Positions 58,838 to 64,000 of a stretch of DNA of 64,000 bases are shown here, one piece after another. The notes under the pieces are model-generated. The model did no database searches, was not told the DNA's origin, and worked only from the letters and a program-made list of their open reading frames with translations. Position numbers and translations under genes: made by a program. The DNA comes from Yamagishiella unicocca (taxonomy: Eukaryota; Chlorophyta; Chlorophyceae; Chlamydomonadales; Volvocaceae). Numbering within the stretch: position 1 is the first letter of the stretch; each line of letters opens with the position of its first letter. The stretch covers positions 372,001 through 436,000 of the forward strand of contig BDSL01000037.1 in the NCBI GenBank assembly GCA_003116995.1, written 5' to 3'.

Positions 58838-59619
58838 TACGGGGAGGTCGCAGGCGGGCGCGCCAACGGGGTACGACCGCGATGGAGACGTTTGACAACG
58901 TGCTGATTTTAAAGCGCCAAACTGTTTGCTATGTAGCTGCGCTTGTTGGTATCCAGGAGTGACCGCGGAAGGTAAACTGTTCCGACACGGTGGGCTAAAA
59001 TTACCTGTCCGAATCAGCGGCTAAGTGCGCGATCGCTGAGCAACAAGCAAACGGTTTATTCCTTGCCGTAGCGCCCAAATCACACGAGCGGTAGTGGCAC
59101 ATCGTCGTATGTGAGACTCAATGCATAGCCTATGATTAGCATGCCCGCTGACCTTTCAGGTGTGGCTTGCATGCATGCAAATGTTACTTATAAATGATGC
59201 ACCAGCGAGTCTACAGTCTAGTCGATGTACGGCGAGGGCTACCGTATTACACTTGTGGGATGGTCCAACAATGACCTATTGGATAAATCGTACAACACAC
59301 ACATATCATCACTGGTCGCGCCCTACGCATCGCTGCCACTTTACGTCGCGCAGCACGCTGCGCTCATCGTTGAGCTCGCTTTTCATTTAACCAAACTGCC
59401 CTTTACACAACATTTGAATCTAAACTCAAACGTGTGGGGCTTGGAGCCAACCTGTACTCCAGCTTAGACTGACGTTTTGCCGCCCTGAGCGAGGGGCTCC
59501 GCACGGCTTCTTCCAATTCTACTGTAGCAGCGGCCTCATCGAACCTGCAATTCAAATACATATATAAACCCTTGAGTGGTGGCCTGTCGGGGGCCTTGCA
59601 GCCTTGTCAAGGAGACTAC
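58838..59619. promoter_or_regulatory. Divergent promoter region between secreted-protein gene and PIGH
   Basis: 782 bp separate the two start codons, so both promoters lie here. It is A/T-richer than its surroundings. TATATAAA at 59561-59568 lies ~52 bp before the PIGH ATG and is a candidate TATA box; TTATAA at ~59188-59193 reads the same on both strands. An 80-codon open frame at 59225-59467 has no splice link or resemblance and is not called. Confidence 0.5.
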
Positions 59620-61838
59620 ATGGCCAGATGTCGGGCTATCGAAAATCCTACATATGAAAGGTCAACAAGCTATGATCCTCTGTTCCTAGATATCCAGCGT
59701 GGCGCCGGCGGCACGGACCTGAGGGTCCGCGTGCGACAAGCGGGCACGGCGATGTGGCTGGCGTGCGGCTCATTTATAGCAGCCTCTGTCTTGGTGAGCT
59801 TTAAGCCTTGTAGTCTAGCTGCGTCACCACGCGAGTATGGCCACAACTTACCAAACTGGGGGCGTGGCCAGCTGGTGGTGGCTTTTGTGTTCAGGATTAT
59901 GCATATCTGGCGCAGGTCGCCTACCCAGTCATCCGCCGCCCCAGTCAGTCCCTGCAATGTTGCCTTCTCAGCACAACATGCGCATGGTGCTGCCGCCAAG
60001 TGATCTCTGACACCAGGAACCAGCACGTCACTTTTCGCCTGAAGGTCCCACAGCTACCGTACCCCGCGTTGACTGGCCATGCGCATCCGTGCGCAGGCGC
60101 TACACGCATCTTGGTCGCCAGTGCGAACACTACGCGTCCCAGGCTGGCATGCTGCCAGACCTAGCTCCGAATCAGATCCATGCCTTGGCCCAGGACCGGT
60201 GCCTGGGCCCTGCGCCTGGCCTCTAAGCGCGCCCGCCGCCAGCATCGCGCCCACGCTCGTGCTATTGTTGCTTCTGCTACTGTTTCTGCAAGGAATGACC
60301 CAGGTGACGAGCGGTAGGTCACGCTGCTGCGACTGTGGGGCTCAGTGCTTATCACGTTGTATGGCACGACGGTGACGTGGGTACAGCGCGAGGCGGGACG
60401 GGGCATTGCTCTGGGCTTGCCGACAGAGGAAGCGGCAGCCCGTGTGATCTGGGTCCTCCCTGTGATCTGGGTCCTCCCTGAGATCTGGGACCGGGTGGCT
60501 AGGGTTTGTAAATGGCGTGGCCCGCGGGCAAGGAAACAGGAAAGCTTGCGGCCGAGTTTGGGCCCTGCGCGGCCTTGCAGGTTCGTGGAGAGGGCGGCAA
60601 AGTGTCATCCTGCCAACGTCTCATCCGCTTATCGCGCCCGCCCCTCCCTCCTATCCTTTGTCCACCACTCCATCCCCACCATCGCCCTCCGGCTGGAACT
60701 GCACCTTGCATCTATGGGAGCACGGCAGAAAGCGTGCTTGTCCTGCCAGGGGGCGTTGGGTACGTGCTGGAGAGCGTACGGCGCTGCGGCGCGAGGCGGC
60801 GGCGATTCCTGGATTCGAGGGACGTGTCGTACGTCACGCTTAGCGAGGTGCGAGCAGCGGGTGCAGTTGGAGAGGTCGAGGGCCGGGGCTAGATGTGGAG
60901 GAGGATGCTTGGGTTTCGGAGCTCCGGGTGGTGGGGTTAGCGCAGATGGGGACCTTTGGTTTCGGAGCTTGGGGCGTCGGGGACGAGCTTGGCGTCGGGA
61001 AGGCCATGGTGGTGCAGAGTGAGTAGGCCGGGACACAGCGACCCCGGCGCCCTCCTCCTGCACCCGCCCTGCCACCCCATCGCGCCCTTCTCGCCGCCCT
61101 CGTGCCCTCCTGCCAGGCCGTCACCAGCGGCGACGTGCGGTTCTTCCTCGCGTTCGCCCTGACCGGCCGTGCCAAGAGCGCAAACGAAGGACGCCTGGCC
61201 GTGCCTTACGAGGTAGGCTAGGGCAGTGCCTGTGGGGCAGTGATGGTGGTTTTAGTCTAGGCCGGAGCCTGCATTTTGGATCGCGTCTGGATCCGCCGAA
61301 ACTGCACAGTGCCGTGCTGCGGCGCGCTGAGCGCCCGGCCTTAACCCAGAGCCCCCCAGAGGGCACCCGTACATAGCAACCCTACACGGCACCTACGCCA
61401 GACTCAAAATAACCTACTGAACAGCAGCGAGCCACACGCCCTGACCTGCCTCGTCTTGTGTGGTGCACCTTGGTCGCCTACTCACGAGTTGTGCTGCCTG
61501 CTGCCCGCCATTCTGACACGTGCCCGTAGAACCTTCTGCCCCGGCTCCGCCTGCGCCACCTGACGGAGGTGTACCGGGAGCTGGTACCGCTGACGACACC
61601 GCCCCTGCCGCCGGCGGCAGGCGCAGACCAGGAGGCGGTGGCGGTGGTGCGGGGGAAGGAGGAGCAGGTGGGTCCGGCCGCTCCGCCGCATTGCGCCGCT
61701 GGGCAGCCGCTGGATGACGGGAGGCGGAGAGGGGTGGAGGTGACGAAGGACGGGACGCGCCGCCAGGCGCCGCGGCGGCGGCGGCGGCAGGGAGAGGAGT
61801 CGGCCGGGCAGCAGGAGCAGCCGGCTCAGTGGAGCTAG
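59620..61838 (+). CDS. PIGH: GPI-GlcNAc transferase subunit PIG-H (GPI15), 304 aa, 5 exons
   Basis: Component of the ER-membrane complex (with the PIG-A catalytic subunit) that transfers GlcNAc from UDP-GlcNAc to phosphatidylinositol, the first step of GPI-anchor synthesis. Exons 59620-59793, 60097-60313, 60729-60847, 61117-61212 and 61530-61838 (TAG) join in phase. Seen: a first hydrophobic segment (MWLACGSFIAASVL), a second (TLVLLLLLLLFLQG), then the family core: ESVLVLPGGVGYVLE, RRRRFLDSRDVSYVTLSE, VRFFLAFAL and the C-terminal LLPRLRLRHLTEVYREL, matching the remembered PRLDCLIEIYRS-type motif of human PIG-H. Human PIG-H is 188 aa; the extra length is a Pro-rich loop between the two hydrophobic segments and a basic, low-complexity C-terminal extension of ~80 residues. 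A TGTAA poly(A) signal at 62015-62019 lies 177 nt after the stop, as expected here. Exon 2's start is the least certain boundary. Confidence 0.85.
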
Positions 61839-64000
61839 CAGTAGCAACGGTCGTTTCCAGGCGGCATCCATCATGACGGCACGTGGGGCGCCCAACCGAC
61901 CTCGTTTCACGCACCGAACCGCAAATGTAGGTAGGTGGTTGGCTGTGGTGCGTACGGCTGCGTCCGGCAACCACCAAGAGGAAGTGGCCGTCGGGGGCGC
62001 CGCAAGGCAGGAGCTGTAAGGGCGCGCAGGGGCTGTTTGTTCAGGACTCGCAAAGGGATGGCTTCAAGGCCATTCTGGTCATAAACGTGTTTCGTCTTAA
62101 ACCACTGTAGTCGCTTCGGAGATGTGTGCATGAGTGATGCGACCCGTTATCATACGCCATGGTCGGGCCAATGACCGGCCCCATCCCTCCCCGTGCGGCT
62201 GATTTGGCTTCAGAGCGGGGGTGGCGCACAGATAGCACGGCACCACACGTGCCGTAGCCGCCGCGATCGCCCACTGGTGGAATCAGGCAGCCGATTGGGT
62301 GAGCACCAGGCTGATTTGATCGACTTGATGAGTGGGTGGGTGTAAGGGCATATGGAGACTCCGCGCTTCCTAGGGCCCCCCCGGCAGGCTGCCTGGGTGG
62401 GGCGATGGCGGTGGCTGTGCTGTGAGGTCTGCACTGGAGGCGGCCCACATTCTACTGCCGTCTACCTGAGCAGGGTGCCGAAACCGCAGCATCCTGCCAA
62501 GCATTGGATGCCGTTTCTGCCATATGACCTGTATGTGCCGCTGGCGAGTCGAACAGCCGGTAGCAACCAAACATGTGAAACTCACAGTGCGCGCGCGGGC
62601 ACGCCACCAACTTGCTGGCTGGCTTATGGCCCAAGCAGACGGGCCGCCGCCGTTGCTTTCCACGAACCCGCGCCAGCTCACCCCAGCCATGACCCAGCTT
62701 CGAGACCTTCTTAGCGCTGGTGCAATCCCAACACACGCCCTTGCCCCTGCACGCAATGCAGATGCCCTTGCCTCTGGACCCCTCCTGCGCCGACGCCGTA
62801 CATACGCCCCAGGCCGTCAGTCGCGCGAAGAGCTCCCTTCAGTCGCTGGTTCCGTTTTTGCTTCCAGCTGGATCACAAAGCGCTGCAGAGGTGGATGCAT
62901 ATATGTTGTCGGCGCATCGATGCGATTTGGTGCGGATGGGGCACAGCCTGAGTGTTATTTGCTTGCGAGGCTTTCAGCTTGCGGTTAGCTATGCCTGCTG
63001 GATTGGGCCATCATCAAACACGACACTATGAAACATACGTGTAAAGTCTTGAATTATATCGTCTCGTTTCCGTGTACGAACGCGCACACCTGGCGAAGTA
63101 TGTGTACAGGCCCGTACGTGCACATCCTTGCAAGGCAGAGGAAGACGCAGGACGCGAATTGCAACGCAGGATCAACCTCCACGACTGGGATGGAGTAAAC
63201 TGCACCTCGCAAGGCACCAGCTCGCACATAGTGCCGTACTACCCTGACTCAGCACCCTGCGTACATAGTGCCGTACCATCCTGACTCCTCAGTCCCCAGC
63301 GCAGGTCACACTATGGGCGTGTAACCCGTGTCCATACCGTCATGCGGGCCCAGGTATCGCCGCGGCTGCAGCACCACTACCATGCCCCCAATCGATGCGC
63401 ACATCACCGGCATCAGGGCGTACGACCATCATTACTACGATGACACCGTCGACTCGATATCGCCCTGCGTTGCCTCTCACACCAAACATGATGTGCCATG
63501 TGTCTTCAATGTGCTCGCTCGATGGCCCTATCTTTGGGTCTATCTGGAGGCCGACGTGACAAATGAAGGTAGACACCTGCCTGCAGTCTGGCAGCGGCAA
63601 TCCTACTGCAAACATTTCGCCCAGCTCTGCGCAGGGCCCTAACCTACTTTGCCACCAAAATGAACATCGTGCATGAATAGGAAGCTCACGACCCCTTGGC
63701 CGTCAATAATACGATGCCCATATTGATGTGCGGATCACCTTCGCACGCAACCAGGTTTAGCAGCCATTTCTTCTAACGGTATCGCTCCACGCACAGCTTG
63801 CTTATGATCGGGCACGCAAAGCACTCACTTCCATCCGATCTGTTGTTACCCGAACACCCCCCCGGTAATTCGCATCCTCATCCTGCAAGTATGCCCTCGG
63901 CATACTCATAAGCCAGCTGCTGTCAGACGCCAAGCCAACGCGGCGGTATGTCCATGCATGTCCTCCATCCAGCACGCACGGCATGTGCATCGCTAATGCA
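61839..64000. other. Right-end region without a supported gene
   Basis: After the PIGH 3' UTR I see only short open frames without family resemblance or compatible splice partners on either strand. No tandem array, element copy or tRNA was found. An exon of a gene lying mainly to the right cannot be excluded. Confidence 0.5.
62015..62019 (+). terminator. TGTAA polyadenylation signal of PIGH
   Basis: The volvocine poly(A) signal TGTAA, 177 nt after the PIGH stop codon; no other TGTAA lies between. Confidence 0.6.

Noticed and set aside
59225..59467. 80-codon frame between the divergent genes
   Set aside because: No similarity to the PIG-H N terminus or other families, and no in-phase splice link; the PIG-H start at 59620 joins cleanly.

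Overview
The window is nuclear DNA of a volvocine green alga (Chlamydomonas/Volvox relatives). The signs are GC-rich intron-dense genes with short GT-AG introns, TGTAA poly(A) signals, a flagellar dynein, a secreted (Ser-Pro)n hydroxyproline-rich protein and TTTTAGGG-type repeats. It has no prokaryotic operons, CRISPR arrays, rRNA or convincing tRNA. Exon structures below were built by hand: each exon was joined at consensus splice sites, reading phase was tracked across every junction, and the products were compared with remembered family sequences. No search was run.

Layout. (1) 182-1336 (+): last three exons of a beta-adaptin-type clathrin adaptor subunit; the gene starts left of the window. 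(2) 3174-12540 (+): complete ABCF3/GCN20-type cytosolic ABC-F ATPase, 19 exons, 748 aa. (3) 14410-46823 (+): complete axonemal inner-arm dynein heavy chain of the single-headed DNAH3/7/12 type, 62 exons, 4155 aa, filling half the window. (4) 58837-48794 (-): 12-exon gene for a secreted two-part protein of 1809 aa, with a Cys-poor N-terminal half I do not recognise and a ~980-residue Pro/Ser tail; it converges tail-to-tail on the dynein gene. (5) 59620-61838 (+): PIGH, a subunit of the GPI-anchor GlcNAc transferase, 5 exons, 304 aa, head-to-head with the secreted-protein gene. The stretches 1337-3173, 12541-14409, 46824-48793, 58838-59619 and 61839-64000 hold no gene I can support.

The genes do not form one pathway. 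Three concern the secretory and surface system (adaptor, GPI anchoring, extracellular matrix), one the flagellum, and one translation or stress signalling. This is ordinary eukaryotic gene neighbourhood.

The unusual content is in the introns. A ~75-bp interspersed element occurs eight times, always inside an intron, in three genes and both orientations, often next to a splice site; this resembles an introner-like element family. Other introns hold minisatellites: a 43-bp array with higher-order structure, 15-bp arrays, and an array that repeats the 5' splice site of its own intron. Four of about 96 introns begin with GC rather than GT.
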